A program made the translations under genes and the position numbers. From assembly GCA_020746875.1 (NCBI GenBank), contig JAGTJL010000032.1, positions 186,001 through 250,000 on the forward strand: a stretch of 64,000 nucleotides of DNA, given 5' to 3'. Under the pieces are notes generated by a model. That model worked only from the letters and a program-made list of their open reading frames with translations, did no database searches and had not been told where the DNA came from. Position 1 is the stretch's first letter. The number at the start of each line of letters is the position of its first letter. Origin of the DNA: Rhexocercosporidium sp. MPI-PUGE-AT-0058. Lineage: Eukaryota; Ascomycota; Leotiomycetes; Helotiales. Shown piece after piece: positions 33,651 to 45,112 of the stretch.

Positions 33651-36010
33651 CTAGTTGTCACCCCCTTTGATGTTTTTGGTTGCTCCAGTGGGGTATCTAT
33701 TATAAGGTACTGTATTTGGGCACCTCTGAGGGAAATACTTGGAGTTTTCCATCTGCTCCGCTTCCTCGGACGCTTCTCTACTCTCGACTTCCCCAAAACT
33801 ATCCTGTGCGTCGTTATGATCGAACCCAACGTGGTTGATCGAGGGCGCTTGGTCATCTAAGTGGATCATCCAACTGGGTGTTGCCGCTTTGGAACTTTCG
33901 AGTCGAGGCGGATCCCAAAACATCACCTCATCATCCAGAGGTAGGTATTCATATTTTCCTGGGTCTGGGGTATCCTTCAAACCCTCCGAGGCTTTCAAGC
34001 ATCGCGTCTCCACATGGCTTGTCCTTGCCGTCTGTCGTTCTGAGACTTGAATTAGACCACTGGGTTCAGCGGGCTGGAAAGTCTCCCATTGCGTGTCTCG
34101 ATAAAATTCCAACACGTTGTAGTCAGAAGCCAATTGCTCGCGCTTCCTCCCCGTCAAAGTCACGCCCTCGATATTGGTACCTCTCGACAGCGCAACATAC
34201 AGCTGGCCTTTCTCGAACATGTCGTTTGATGACACCTCGATGAAGTCTAAAGTCATGCCTTGACTCTTGTGAATCGTGAGTGCCCATGCCAGCTTTAGCG
34301 GGATCTGCACACGAGTTGCCAGATACGGACGCTCGTTCGTGCCATATCGTGACGTGGACTCGACCGCGATAATCGGGATGGTGATATTATTGGCGAACTT
34401 CACAACGGGTGCCCCAAAGGTCTGGTATCGGGTCTTAGGACCGGGGCCTCGAATTTTCGCTTTGCCGGGGACGAGGCGGAAAGAAGGAGCGCATTCAACG
34501 CCGTTATGTTTTTGAAATCCCTTTACCACACCTTGAGATCCGTTTACGAGTCCCTTCTTGATGTTAATGTTGGACAACAACACAACCTTTGCACCTTCTT
34601 TCAGCTCCAGTGACTCTGGAAATCGATGTTTCTTGAGGGGTAACGTATCCATCCAGGGATCTGCTCGATCATCGCCTGAACTGGAAGCATATTGCCTCCC
34701 GTATTGATCTTGAGCAAACCAGGACTTCGAAGGCCCCTTGATAGCCCCAAGTTCCCGCTCATTGATGTTGTCCACCGCTTTGTTGTTGGGCATCAACCTC
34801 ACAGCGCAGATATCCGGCGGTAGCTTCTTCTTTTTCTCCAGAAATTTCCACTCCTCCAAATCCAAATCCTTGCTGTACCGAATCTTATCAAGGATATGTT
34901 TAAACACGGCACCTTTTTGTCGGTGAATCTTCTCGAGCCGAATATGCCTCAGTTTTAGTGCCTTCCAAACAGGCGCCTTAAAGGCCCATTTGTCTCCTTC
35001 GTGGAATAGCTTGTAGCAAAGTGTGCATCTGTACTTGACTTTAGCTTTCAGTTCCTCCACTGTGTTGCCGCATTCGAGACAGAACTGAAAAGGCAATACT
35101 GGAGGAAGCTGGTGGAAATCGCCAAGGATTATGAGCTGCTTCCCTCCAAATGGCCGATGACACTCCAAAATCTCCTGCAGAACTAGGTTCATGCGTTCCA
35201 GGAACTGGTTTTCCACCATCGAGATCTCTTCGATTATCATAACACTAGGCTCAAAAAATGCCCGCAGACGCTCCTCGGTGTAGTGGGCCAATTTCAATAC
35301 TCTCAAGGTCGCGCGCATGGAGTCGTTATTCCATCCCATCCAGGAATGGATAGTACGGCCATCAAGTGGTAATGCAGCGATCCCTGACGGGCAGACAACT
35401 TGATAGGTGATTTTCCTTTCATCAAAGCGAGCCATGATTTCTCGTATAGTGACAGTTTTTCCGCAGCCGCCCGCGCCCGTGAGAAATATGTTGTGGCCTT
35501 GGAGTGCCAGTTGGGCGACGGCTTCTTGCTCTTCTGAAAGTGTAACTTCTGGAGGCTCCTCCAGAACAGGCTGTTGGTCCGCCGCGGACTCGTCGATATG
35601 CTGTTTCTTCGAGGGTAGAGGATTGTCATCATCAATGCCAGTAAGGTCGATGACACAACGCTGTCTTTTCAAGTCAGGATGTGTTGTTGTTCGGCTATTG
35701 TCTCGAGAAGGGTTAGAAAATAATATTGTGCATGGTGAACATGTGGTCTTTACATACCAGATCTTATCGGTCGATTGGTTTCCAGAGACTGCAATGGTCG
35801 CCTTGCAGCGATCAAGGCTTCTGCATCCTTCAACTGCTGTTCTTGCCATGCTGCCCAAGCTTGTTCTGCCTCCTCGAGTACCTCGAAACCCCGGTGCTTG
35901 TTGTCAGGGAATCCCGAGACCTGGGCGTTACATCCAGACCAGTCCGGGTAGATACCCGGCTGCCTTCCCCTGAAGACAACATATGCTGCTTTTGGTACTT
36001 TCCTGCCCAT
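33651..36010 (-). CDS. PIF1-family DNA helicase fused to RNase H1-type hybrid-binding (viroplasmin) domain, 767 aa
   Basis: Exons: 36010-35758 and 35701-33651 (2304 nt); the 56-nt intron GTATGT...TTCTAAC...CGAG restores frame. Residues about 8-55 (AAYVVFRGRQPGIYPDWSGC...GFPDNKHRGFEVLEEAEQAW) match the caulimovirus-viroplasmin/RNase H1 N-terminal domain, which binds RNA:DNA hybrids. The helicase follows: Walker A GAGGCGKT (about 158), motif II MIIEEISMV (Glu replaces the usual Asp), GDFHQLPPV, and late motifs LTIHKSQGMTLD and YVALSRGTNIEGV. Inserted in the helicase is a zinc-ribbon-like CLEC...CTLC block (about 290-306). PIF1 enzymes unwind 5'-3' and act on hybrids, G4 and telomeres. Targeting to R-loops by the fused domain is inference. 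The C-terminal 140 residues look disordered. Confidence 0.85.
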
Positions 36011-36477
36011 GTCGACGCGCCCGCTTGATTGCTTCTACTTCGTAAATAATTGGCGCTGTCACGAGCATATTGACAGTTGACCTTCCTACCGATGGCCTTG
36101 GTTAAGTATTTCTAGGGGCACATAATCGAGGCGATGGCCAGAAAGTGGGTAGTAGTCAGCAATTGACTTCTGATGGTTGTGAACATACCATTTCAAGTGC
36201 AGTTCAGGTTCGCAGAAACAATATTCTTAGGGAGACGCGTTTTGGTCTGTGCATTGATGGAGACACCCCTATTGATATCCACACCTCTCCTTGGTTCGTT
36301 TTGATCCTGATGTTGACAATGCTCGCGTAGCTGCCCCTACTCCAAAGCAAGGTAGTGTTCAGAGCTGCCAAGGAGATGACGATGTTAGTGGACATCAGAA
36401 ACTCCTACAAAAACAGAATGTGGTGATGCGATACTTTATGCATTCCTCGCGCCCAATTATACATTTCCATAAACTAC
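36011..36477. other. intergenic, nothing recognised
   Basis: 467 bp between the helicase start and the aldolase stop, both genes on the minus strand. It should contain the helicase promoter. Confidence 0.4.
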
Positions 36478-37417
36478 TCAAGCCTTCCCGCAACTCCCCG
36501 CCATTTTCATCAACCTGACAACTTCCTCCTGGAAAATCTCCATGCTATCCTCGACCAGCTTCGTGAGTGGTGTGAAATCCTTTCTTGTCTTCATCATCTC
36601 AGCCCAAGGCTCAACAAGCTGCGCATTGACATTGATCTTCGAAATGCCCCTCGTGATGCAATCTTGATAAATATCCTCCGTGAAACTACCACTTCCATGC
36701 AACACCAAGCGGACTTTCCCCTTAGATGCTTTCTGTACAGCCTCAAGACGGTCGAATTGCAGATGTGCACGTGGTCCTTTACTACTGTACGCGCCATGGA
36801 CGTTGCCGAAAGCTGGAGCCAGGTAGTCGATTCCGGTGTTAATGAACTCCTGTGCTTGCTTAGGAGTCGTCATGATACCTTCCAACTTCGCAGTGTCTTT
36901 CACGCCATCCTCACCGCCCTCAATACGACCTGGTTCGGCCTCGGTAGCAATTCCCCTCTCGTGACAATAAGCAGTGAGTTCTTTCGTAAGACGCAAGTTC
37001 TCTTCTTTCTCATAATGAGACATATCGATCATGATGGAGTCGAATGGTAGAGATGCTGCATACTTCACCATCTCTACATCTTGGCAGTGGTCGAGATGTA
37101 ACGAGATTGGGACTTTGGCCGAGCGGCAGGCATCGGCTGCCATGTTGACGAGGAGTTGGTCGAACTTTTGCATGGCCCATGGGAAGAGGAGGACCATTGC
37201 GGGGGAATTTGTGGCTTCCGCTGCGCGGCAAGTTGCTACGATTTCTTCGAGGTTGTACTTTGAATTTATGTGTAAGTGGAGTTTCTGGAAATGAGGGTAA
37301 AAGCGGAAGGAGACTTTGACTTACACAGCATACGGCTATGATCCCATACCCTCCCTTCTCGGCTGCATCTAAGATGGCATTACTCTTGTTCTCAGAGAGT
37401 GGCTTTTTGGCAGCCAT
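36478..37417 (-). CDS. class II (zinc) ketose-bisphosphate aldolase-like enzyme, 290 aa
   Basis: Exons: 37417-37325 and 37257-36478 (873 nt). The TIM-barrel signatures of class II fructose/tagatose-bisphosphate-type aldolases are visible: ISLHLDHCQD (catalytic Asp at about 87 and zinc His at about 88), ATEAEPGRIEGGEDG, FGNVHGAYSSKGPR (zinc His) and LVLHGSGSF (zinc His), then ISKINVNAQL. The enzyme reversibly cleaves a ketose (bis)phosphate to a triose phosphate and an aldehyde or ketone. The divergence from glycolytic Fba1 (longer, near 360 aa) and the KbaY/GatY-like length suggest a peripheral sugar pathway. It is divergently transcribed from a DenD-like dehydrogenase, which supports a shared pathway. 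Start at 37417 because MAAKKPLSENKSNAILDAA is the usual N-terminus. Confidence 0.87.
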
Positions 37418-37979
37418 AACGATTTTTGTGGAAAGTCCTGTTTGTGTGCTTCTCAAGTTGAGCAGGTTAAGTATTTGCTAGTGAAAAGGAAGGGCACGGT
37501 CGAGCTGGATCGAAGATACTCAGAAAAGAAGGGAGGACTAATCTTCTATTCACTATCTAAGAAAATATAAATACGTGAAATCTCAAACTGCCAACATTTC
37601 TCAACAACTGCACGACAGCTCACGGAGATGTCTCTTGAACCGATCAAAAGTCGGCGTTCCTCCGAGTGGCGACCTGGCTCAGAGGTGCTTTCTCCACAAA
37701 AGAGGGGTAGTGTCATTGCGGAGAATCTCCGAATAGTGGGGGTTCGCGGCATTCTACCAATGATACTCGAGGCAAGACATTATGATGCGTGAAGCTGTTG
37801 GGCTCTTCAGCTTTTGTGGAGTTTTGTCTCTTCGTTGAGATCTAATAACAAGCTAGCTTCCTTTCTAAATTTTGAACTCTTGCAATCGTTGAAACGACCA
37901 TCATCAGCTCTCCAGCTCAATAGTCTCCCTCGTCATCCAACCTCCTCTTAGTTATCAACCTCCCGAATTCATTCTCAAC
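37418..37979. promoter_or_regulatory. divergent promoter, aldolase / DenD-like dehydrogenase
   Basis: This 562-bp region separates two head-to-head metabolic genes. It is the likely site for binding by the Zn2Cys6 regulator encoded nearby. CGG-type half-sites such as TCTCCGAATA and TCCTCCGAG occur, but a specific paired operator cannot be proven by eye. Confidence 0.45.
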
Positions 37980-38927
37980 ATGAAGATCCTCATCACTGGT
38001 GCCGCAGGATTCATTGGACAGCTTCTGGCAGAAGTTCTCTTGAATGATGAGTCCTACACAGTGGTGCTCACCGATATCATCCTCCCGCCAATTCCAAAGG
38101 GCGTCAAATTTCCTCAGAATGCCAAACCTGTGCAGGCCGATCTTTGTGCCGACACCAGCACCGTGATCGATGAATCAATAGACGCTGCTTTTGTATTCCA
38201 CGGAATTATGTCTTCTGGCTCAGAAGCGAATTTCGACTTCGGCATGAAAGTCAACCTCGATTCGACACGAAAGCTCCTTGAGGCATTTCGTGCGGTTCGT
38301 CCTGGCGCTCGAATCATTTACGCCTCCAGCCAGGCTGTATATGGACGACCCTTCCCCAAGATCGTTGATGAGACCGTGAGGCCAACACCAGAGTCATCAT
38401 ATGGAGCTGCAAAGCTCATGTGCGAGGCGTTGATCAACGACTACACCCGCAGAAAGTTCATCGATGGAGTCGTCTTGCGATTTCCTACCATCACCGTCAG
38501 ACCAGGGAAGCCCACAGCTGCAGCCAGTAGTTTTCTGAGCGGGATGATCAGAGAGCCTTTGAATGGACAAGAATCAGTCCTTCCATTGAAGGATCGCTCT
38601 TTCGGGTCGTGGGTCTGCTCGCCGAAAACACTGGTTCTGAATTTGGTACACGCACTGAGATTTGACTCCTCGAAGATGCCTTCTCATGTACGCGAGATCA
38701 ATATGCCGGGGATGTATGTCACGATCCAGGATATGATGGATGCGTTGGAGAAGGTGGCTGGGAAGGATAAGCTACAGTACATTAAGGAAGAGAGTGATCC
38801 TGTAACCGAGGCGATCTTGAGGAGTTGGGCAGATAGATTCGATAACAAGTATGCATACAGCTTGGGCTTCCAGCCTGATGGGTCTTTTGAGCAGGCTGTG
38901 GAGGATTACAAAAACAGCTTGAATTAA
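37980..38927 (+). CDS. DenD-like NAD-dependent D-erythronate-type dehydrogenase, 315 aa
   Basis: Single exon. An extended short-chain dehydrogenase/epimerase fold: Rossmann GAAGFIG (residues 7-13), an Asp (TDI) after beta 2 consistent with NAD preference, active-site IIYASSQAVYG and YGAAK (Tyr141, Lys145). The block RFPTITVRPGKPTAAASSFLSGMIREPLNG and the overall length match DenD (D-erythronate 2-dehydrogenase) rather than UDP-sugar epimerases. DenD oxidises tetronate to 2-oxo-tetronate in C4 sugar acid catabolism; in bacteria it works with OtnK, OtnI and OtnC. Substrate is inferred from family. Its neighbours (aldolase, regulator, permease) fit a catabolic set. Confidence 0.87.
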   Translation: MKILITGAAGFIGQLLAEVLLNDESYTVVLTDIILPPIPKGVKFPQNAKPVQADLCADTSTVIDESIDAAFVFHGIMSSGSEANFDFGMKVNLDSTRKLLEAFRAVRPGARIIYASSQAVYGRPFPKIVDETVRPTPESSYGAAKLMCEALINDYTRRKFIDGVVLRFPTITVRPGKPTAAASSFLSGMIREPLNGQESVLPLKDRSFGSWVCSPKTLVLNLVHALRFDSSKMPSHVREINMPGMYVTIQDMMDALEKVAGKDKLQYIKEESDPVTEAILRSWADRFDNKYAYSLGFQPDGSFEQAVEDYKNSLN

Positions 38928-39563
38928 GTGCAAGATACAAATGAGGAGGGGGAGCAAAGAGAACCATTGAGTTCAAGAGATGTACGGACCCAAAAAATAT
39001 CAGTGGAAACATAAGGGGCTCTAAGAACAATGTAGGACTACATCGCAGCTAAGTGTAATCCGAATCCTTTGAATAGCCTGTGCGATTCGACATTTTGAAG
39101 AAGAGATACATAAGACACAGAGTATGACAGAAGAACTTGCTAGTCTGCGGTGGGAGATCCCGAGCTTGCTCCCAGGCGCTTTCCCCCGTAGGTAATTCCA
39201 GGCCTGACTGCCGCCCACCGTATTGCTGTAATAAGTTAGCGTGCAACAACCACAAATCTCACTCCCAGCCCGGTGCCTCTCGCTGGCTGTTACATTTCAT
39301 CATTCCGACTTTTAAACAATCAACAGAAATCAAAACACACAAGCATACAGTATCATCATGCGACCTGTGTTCTCTTGTCATATTGAAGTTAATTGGCTTT
39401 ACGCTATCACACTTGATAACTAAAGGGTGCGCCTCAGCCCGCACCCGGGGTTCTTCCCGGTCTCCAGACTCTCCACCTGCTCGACCACGTTTTGCTTCCT
39501 GCTGTAGCAGTCTTGATACCCAATTTCTAGCTTCTGACTTCGGAGTAGACGCATGCCTGAAGC
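38928..39563. other. intergenic, regulator promoter
   Basis: 636 bp between the DenD-like gene and the Zn2Cys6 regulator gene, both plus strand. No other feature recognised. Confidence 0.4.
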
Positions 39564-41561
39564 ATGAAGCGTCGATATCAAGAAGCCAGGTTGGATCTGC
39601 AACCCCCATCTTCCATCGACCCCGGAATTTCGAGCGACACACCTATCAAGACTAAAAGTCGGGCTTGCTCCGAATGTAAGAAGCACAAAATCAAGTGCCA
39701 AGTCGATGATGGCCAAGAGAAATGTCGCCGCTGTCTCCGTCAAAATCTCCCCTGCGTGACCAACAACTCACTTCAAAAATTCGTTGAAGATGACACCCAA
39801 TGGAAGGCTACGGCAGCTGCTCAGGCCTCGAGACTTGAGACTGCGATGGCTGATGTGCTTCGCCAGCTACGTCTCCCAAAACTCGACACATATGGTTCAG
39901 GTCAGCTGCCCGTCACGAGCCGCCCTGTTGAGATAGCAGCAGCTACTCGAGAGAATTCGAGAGAGCCAGATCTAGATGGTGGCAGAATTGTCTCTGCCCC
40001 ATCTGATGCCTTGTATGAGGTCACAAGGATTCGAACGTTGAGATCTGACCACCTGGGCGAGGAGGCTCAAAAGGATAACTTACTCGAGTCTGATTTTATA
40101 GCTAGAGGTGTCCTCCGTCTCAATATCGCCGAGAGTCTTTTCGAATCTTTCAATTACACCATGAACCAACTTCTGTGGGGCGGAGTCGTGATGAGGCACT
40201 CAAGTCTCGAGTCTGCTCGAAGGTCCTCGTCTCTATTATCTGCTGCGATACTCACGGTTTCAGCTTTACACATTCCTGGGCGGAGCGGAGCTTTGGAGGC
40301 ATGCTATGAGGAGTATATATCCCTTGTGCAAAGGTCTACGATCAAACGTCGGTGTACATTGGACGACATCCGTGGGCTTTGCATTGGTGCATTCTGGCTT
40401 CCAGATCTGAGTTGGAGGCTTTCGGGTCTTGCTGTTCGCCTTGCAGTTGAAATGGGGCTTCATCAGAGCTTTCGAAGAATGTCCAATGAAGCTGCCAACA
40501 ACTATGAACGGGCACAGCTTTGGTTTCTGCTGTATGTTTGCGACCATCAATTCAGCACCACGTATGGCCGGCCATCTTCGATCCATGAGGATGACACAAT
40601 CACCGGGTACGAGGTTTTTCTCCAATGCCCAAGCACCGTGCCCGGAGACGTGAGACTCATGTCTCAAGTCGCTCTTTTCATCCTTCATTCCCAGGTCTTT
40701 CGTCAATTTGGTACAGACAGCGATCAATCAGTTTCCGAGGAAGACTTCGAGCTTCTCCGACATTTCAACATTGAGCTTGATAAATGGCGGAGTATGTGGG
40801 CTCCACGATGCACAAACAATCAATACGTTCACGCCTATCCATCCAAAGGAGTGGCTCTACACTACTACTTTGCCAAATTCCAATTCAACTCCCTAGCACT
40901 TCGTACTATCAGTCCTGTGGATGCAGTATCACTCTCTACTTCTCGCAAAGAGTCTGCTAATCTGGCCATCTCCTCTGCAATGTCAACCTTAGCTTTCATT
41001 CTTGATGAACCTGATGTACGAAACAACATCATCGGCGTGCCACTCTTCGCTCATACGATGCTGGCTTTCTCCGCTGTGTTTCTTCTCAAAGTAACGCTGA
41101 AGTGGAACTCGAACAACAGCACGAACCAGAACTTCTCCACCTCACCCTCTGCAGCTAGCACAGCAGGTCTCCACATCAATGCCGCCGCTGTGGAAGATCT
41201 CGTTGACAGAGTAATCATGCTCCTCCGAAATGCTGTATCGAGCGAGAAGCATCTCACGAAGCACATTGCTGGCGGTCTGAGCAAGATGTTGGCTTCCTTC
41301 CGAATCTCGGTACATGTCTCAATAAATGCACTCCAAGAGAATGGCCAGCGACAGGATAAGGCTGCGCCACAATTGCAGAATGATCATTCCGCGATGAATG
41401 CCCAAATATCTCATTCAGACGCCACTGTAACTTCATTTCCTTTAGCTAATGAAGCTCTTCCGAATGACTTTGGATTCGGCTTCGATGAGGCATGGCAAGA
41501 CTTTCCTGCGACAACCCTCGATTTCCTCACCTCGCAGTGGCAGGATTCTACCAATTTTTGA
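39564..41561 (+). CDS. Zn2Cys6 transcription factor, 665 aa
   Basis: Single exon. The binuclear zinc cluster is at residues about 35-65 (CSECKKHKIKC ... CRRCLRQNLPC), with basic residues between Cys 2 and 3. A short helical linker (WKATAAAQASRLETAMADVLRQL) probably dimerises. The fungal-specific transcription factor middle domain follows, with ...LGAFWLPDLSWRLSGLAVRLAVEMGLH-type and RAQLWFLLYVCDHQFSTTYGRPSS sequences near 275-340. The C-terminus is acidic/aromatic, as in activation domains. Located directly downstream of the DenD-like gene and before a permease, it is a candidate pathway-specific activator. Nuclear; target genes are inferred only. Confidence 0.9.
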   Translation: MKRRYQEARLDLQPPSSIDPGISSDTPIKTKSRACSECKKHKIKCQVDDGQEKCRRCLRQNLPCVTNNSLQKFVEDDTQWKATAAAQASRLETAMADVLRQLRLPKLDTYGSGQLPVTSRPVEIAAATRENSREPDLDGGRIVSAPSDALYEVTRIRTLRSDHLGEEAQKDNLLESDFIARGVLRLNIAESLFESFNYTMNQLLWGGVVMRHSSLESARRSSSLLSAAILTVSALHIPGRSGALEACYEEYISLVQRSTIKRRCTLDDIRGLCIGAFWLPDLSWRLSGLAVRLAVEMGLHQSFRRMSNEAANNYERAQLWFLLYVCDHQFSTTYGRPSSIHEDDTITGYEVFLQCPSTVPGDVRLMSQVALFILHSQVFRQFGTDSDQSVSEEDFELLRHFNIELDKWRSMWAPRCTNNQYVHAYPSKGVALHYYFAKFQFNSLALRTISPVDAVSLSTSRKESANLAISSAMSTLAFILDEPDVRNNIIGVPLFAHTMLAFSAVFLLKVTLKWNSNNSTNQNFSTSPSAASTAGLHINAAAVEDLVDRVIMLLRNAVSSEKHLTKHIAGGLSKMLASFRISVHVSINALQENGQRQDKAAPQLQNDHSAMNAQISHSDATVTSFPLANEALPNDFGFGFDEAWQDFPATTLDFLTSQWQDSTNF

Positions 41562-42606
41562 CCATCATACCAATTATTGTGTGTCCCTGGTCCGATCAGA
41601 ACAGTTCGTGTTTAGCGAGCTGTTTTCGGCCAGGCGTGCAAAATACATATTCGAATCTGCTCTATAAATCGCGCCTCCATACCGCTTCTCGTCGGGTGGG
41701 GCTCATGCCATTTCCCCTGATACTTCCTCTCTCTACAAGCAAAATTCCCACTTCAGCATTGCCAAGTTCTCTCTTTTGCTTGAAGTGTGGCAAGTAATCA
41801 GGTTCAAGACCTTCAACTTGAAGACCAAACGTTCCATTTTCGAGCTCGGCATATCTGCTGCTTGCAATAGCTAGTGCAACGAATCGAAAGAAGCCGATAC
41901 CGGGAGGATCTTTAACATTCAAAAGTGGGTGAGCAAGCTTCTTTGTGACATTGTGCAGTCTGTGGATGAAGCGGGGTTCTGGGGTGATGGGCAAGCGGTA
42001 ACTGTGGGGAGGTTGTTTTGCTCAGGCCATTCTGTTCGGCTCTTTCCCGGGATACGGCAACTGTCTGGTTTGGGCCCTTATCCAGAATCCACACAACCAG
42101 CCTCCTCGAATTATCAGATCAGACAGCATTACAACTGAGTCTTCTTCTCCACTTCCCCCACTAAAGTCGGCAAGTAACGGGGTTTGGTCGTGTATCAACA
42201 AGCGGGTATTGGGTAGGGGGCTGCATATGCTCCATCAAATTCTCGGAGAACCACCGACAATCATGATTCAGGTTGTTCCGCTCATTATCAACGGAGTCCA
42301 CGGCAGAAATCGGAATGATGAGGATCTCGTAATTCTTTGTTTGAGGGGACCTCCAGACGTATTGGTTTATGATCCTTGGGGCATAACGGGAAGTATCTCC
42401 CCATCCCCACAAGATTTAGACGTCGGAGCAACACCGATAGATTGTTGTCAGATTCCTCTGGGGCATAAAAATCACCGTGCCGGGGTAAAGCTCCAGAAAT
42501 GCTTCATGTACTAGTCAGCGATGCAGGGATAACAGGTAAGTAACTTTAAAGTCGGCGGGTTCCCATCTTCCAGAGAAGACACAAATTTTCAGATTCGTCA
42601 ATCGTG
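41562..42606. other. intergenic, permease promoter
   Basis: 1.05 kb between the regulator and the permease. Open readings on the minus strand (41662-41994, 42161-42412) have no family resemblance and are not called. Holds the promoter of the permease. Confidence 0.4.
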
Positions 42607-44422
42607 ATGTCAGCCCACGAAAAAACTTTCTCGGCGGGGAAAGAAGTTGAAGATGTTGGTTATGACGAGAAACACCTTCGGACTGGGACCCTCGTACGTC
42701 CTGTTTCACTGGCTTCACTTTCTGAGCAGGAGTATGTCAAGCTTGGAAAGAGTGCTACCTTCAAGATGGATCTTGTGATCATGCCTTGCTTGGTCGTCAT
42801 GTATATCATGAATTTCTTGGATCGGCAAAACATTGCCGCAGCCAAACTTGCCGACATCGACATCGATCTAGGGTTGTCCGCTGTCGAATACCAGACCTGC
42901 GTGAGCATTCTCTTCGTCGGATACAGTAAGCTGGCTTCCGGATCTAGTGTTGATGTCGCTTACTCGTTGTAGTTTCGATGCAAGTTCCTTCAAACATTAT
43001 TGTCGGCAAAATCAAGCTTCCCGCTGTCTATATTTCGGCAGCTATGGCTGTCTGGGGTGTTATCTCTGCTTGTATGGCAGCAACACATAGCTTCACTGGT
43101 TTAATGCTTGGAAGATTCTTCCTTGGATTCGTTGAAGCTGTTTTCTTCCCTGGAGCATTGTATTTCATGTCTCTGTTTTACAATCGTCAACAGTACACAT
43201 TGCGAGTAGCTATTTTGTATGCCGGCTCCCAACTCGGAAATGCATTTGGGGGTCTACTTGCAATCGGTATTCTGAAGCTCGACGGGGTCCACGGGATCCA
43301 TGGATGGAGGTGGTTATTCATCATCGAGGGTGTTGCAACAGTTGGCCTTGCGGTCTTGTTTGTTTTCATCCTCCCAAACTCGCCCAAGAATGTGCGGGGA
43401 CACACAGATCTTGAAAGAGAGTGGGTGACGTACAACTTTGCGAAAGATCAAGGACAGGAGGATCACTCGGATGAGACCAGTGCCTACAAGGGTTTCATAA
43501 TGGCTCTTGTTGATCCAAAGACTTGGTTGCTGTTGGGATTACTCTCCTCGGTAAGCTCTTATTGAAATGCCTCGTGAATTTATCAGCACTGACATGTTTC
43601 TGTAGATTTTCATCGCTGCTGCAGTATCGAATTTCTTTCCCCTGGTCGTGGCAACTCTTGGATATGATCGAGAAACCACATATGGTCTCACAGCTGTAGG
43701 CACTCGTTTAGAAGTCTCTCCAGAATCGGTCTAACTTTGCAAAGCCACCCTACATTCTATCCGTAATCGGCATGCTGTGTGTTGGCTTTCACTCGGACAA
43801 GGTGGGCACCTTTCGAGCTGAAACACCTTCCCCACGCGCATCTACTAATATTATCACAGAAACAAGAGCGGTACCTACACATTGTCTGCCCATTAGTAGT
43901 CACTCTCATCGCAAATGTCATTGCAGTTTCGACTCTAAATACTGGTGCACGATGTACGTCCAACTTCCCCTCCTGTCGTTCCATTCCAAGAACTAACATA
44001 TTCTAGATACAGCAATGATGCTCATGCCAGCCTCATTCTACTCCGCAACAGCAGTCGTCCTCTCCTGGATAGCAGGAAGTCTTAATCAGCCGGCTATCAA
44101 GCGCGCCTCGGCCATTGCTCTCATCAACTGTCTCAGTAACACGCCAAACGGTACTCACCCGACCCCATGCTCGTCTTCTATTGAAATACAAAGACTTTGA
44201 CTTACACCCACAGTCTGGACATCCTACCTCTACTACGCCGCACCTCGGTATCTCACAGCCTTCCTAGTCAACATGGCCGCCGCGGCACTAGCTATCCTCT
44301 TCGCGACAGCTACGAGATATTATCTTCGTCGCCAAAATGTGAAGATGGATAAGGGTCTTGCGACTGGTACTAGTGGTCCTACTGATGCACAGAAGGCTGC
44401 TGGCTTTAGGTATTTGCTTTAA
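42607..44422 (+). CDS. MFS permease, anion:cation symporter (Dal5/allantoate) type, 496 aa, seven exons
   Basis: Exons: 42607-42925, 42973-43550, 43606-43695, 43745-43801, 43860-43953, 44007-44150, 44214-44422 (1491 nt, in frame). Typical ACS-family features: VVMYIMNFLDRQNIAAAKL in TM1, VGYISMQVPSNIIVGKI in TM2, GRFFLGFVEAVFFPGALYFMS, WRWLFIIEGV, a central loop, ERYLHIVCPLVVTLIANVI and a C-terminal YLYYAAPRY segment. About twelve membrane segments can be counted. Family members import carboxylates and other organic anions (allantoate, nicotinate, tartrate, biotin). The adjacency to DenD-like and aldolase genes suggests a sugar-acid substrate (inference). Plasma membrane. Confidence 0.88.
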
Positions 44423-45112
44423 TTTGACTTTGTTATAGGGATGGGAAGCGAGGTGGGCGGGAATGGAATGTTTTGATGGTTCAAACAAACACGTACGGCC
44501 TTACTTCGCCCGTATGCTTGAGATATATATAGCGAATATGTTGATAAAATACAGATCAGCTGTGCAAGATTGCAACCGCAGATCCAGATCTCGTTGAGAG
44601 CATTCTCGCGTACGATCACACTGCTCCCATTGCTCCTTCGAGCCCTTTCTCTGATACTCCGTATAAGTGCATATATATATATACATATTAAAGCCAACAC
44701 CCATACTGTCAATCGTATAATAAACTTCGAATCCAAGTTATAAACTATTCAAATCGAAGCTATATCGGCAGGGCCTATCATTGACAAAACAAAACCTCTA
44801 GTCAGGCTCGGTAGAATATTACCCGCCATGCGCCACCACATGCATCAAGAATATACATGCGGGCTCTGCACAGGAAAATAATATGGCACGGCCCAGGTTA
44901 TATCGGCACACCGCCATCCTGATAGGCAAGGCAAGCTCGCACTCTCGTATATCTCACGCCTTACAGGGTCAGGGTCCATGTCACGATACTTTATTCTTCA
45001 CTTCGACTGAAGCTCAACCTCAGCACTGCTAAATTACTAGCTTCCTCCCCGTCCCTAAAAGCACCCTTCCATCTCAGCCTCATCCTCCCCTAGACCTTAC
45101 CAAATCCACACG
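44423..45112. other. intergenic, nothing recognised
   Basis: 690 bp between the permease stop and the hydrolase start. It includes a short TATATA run near 44673-44683. The last 100 bp are strongly pyrimidine-rich, as expected for a promoter/leader. Confidence 0.4.
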
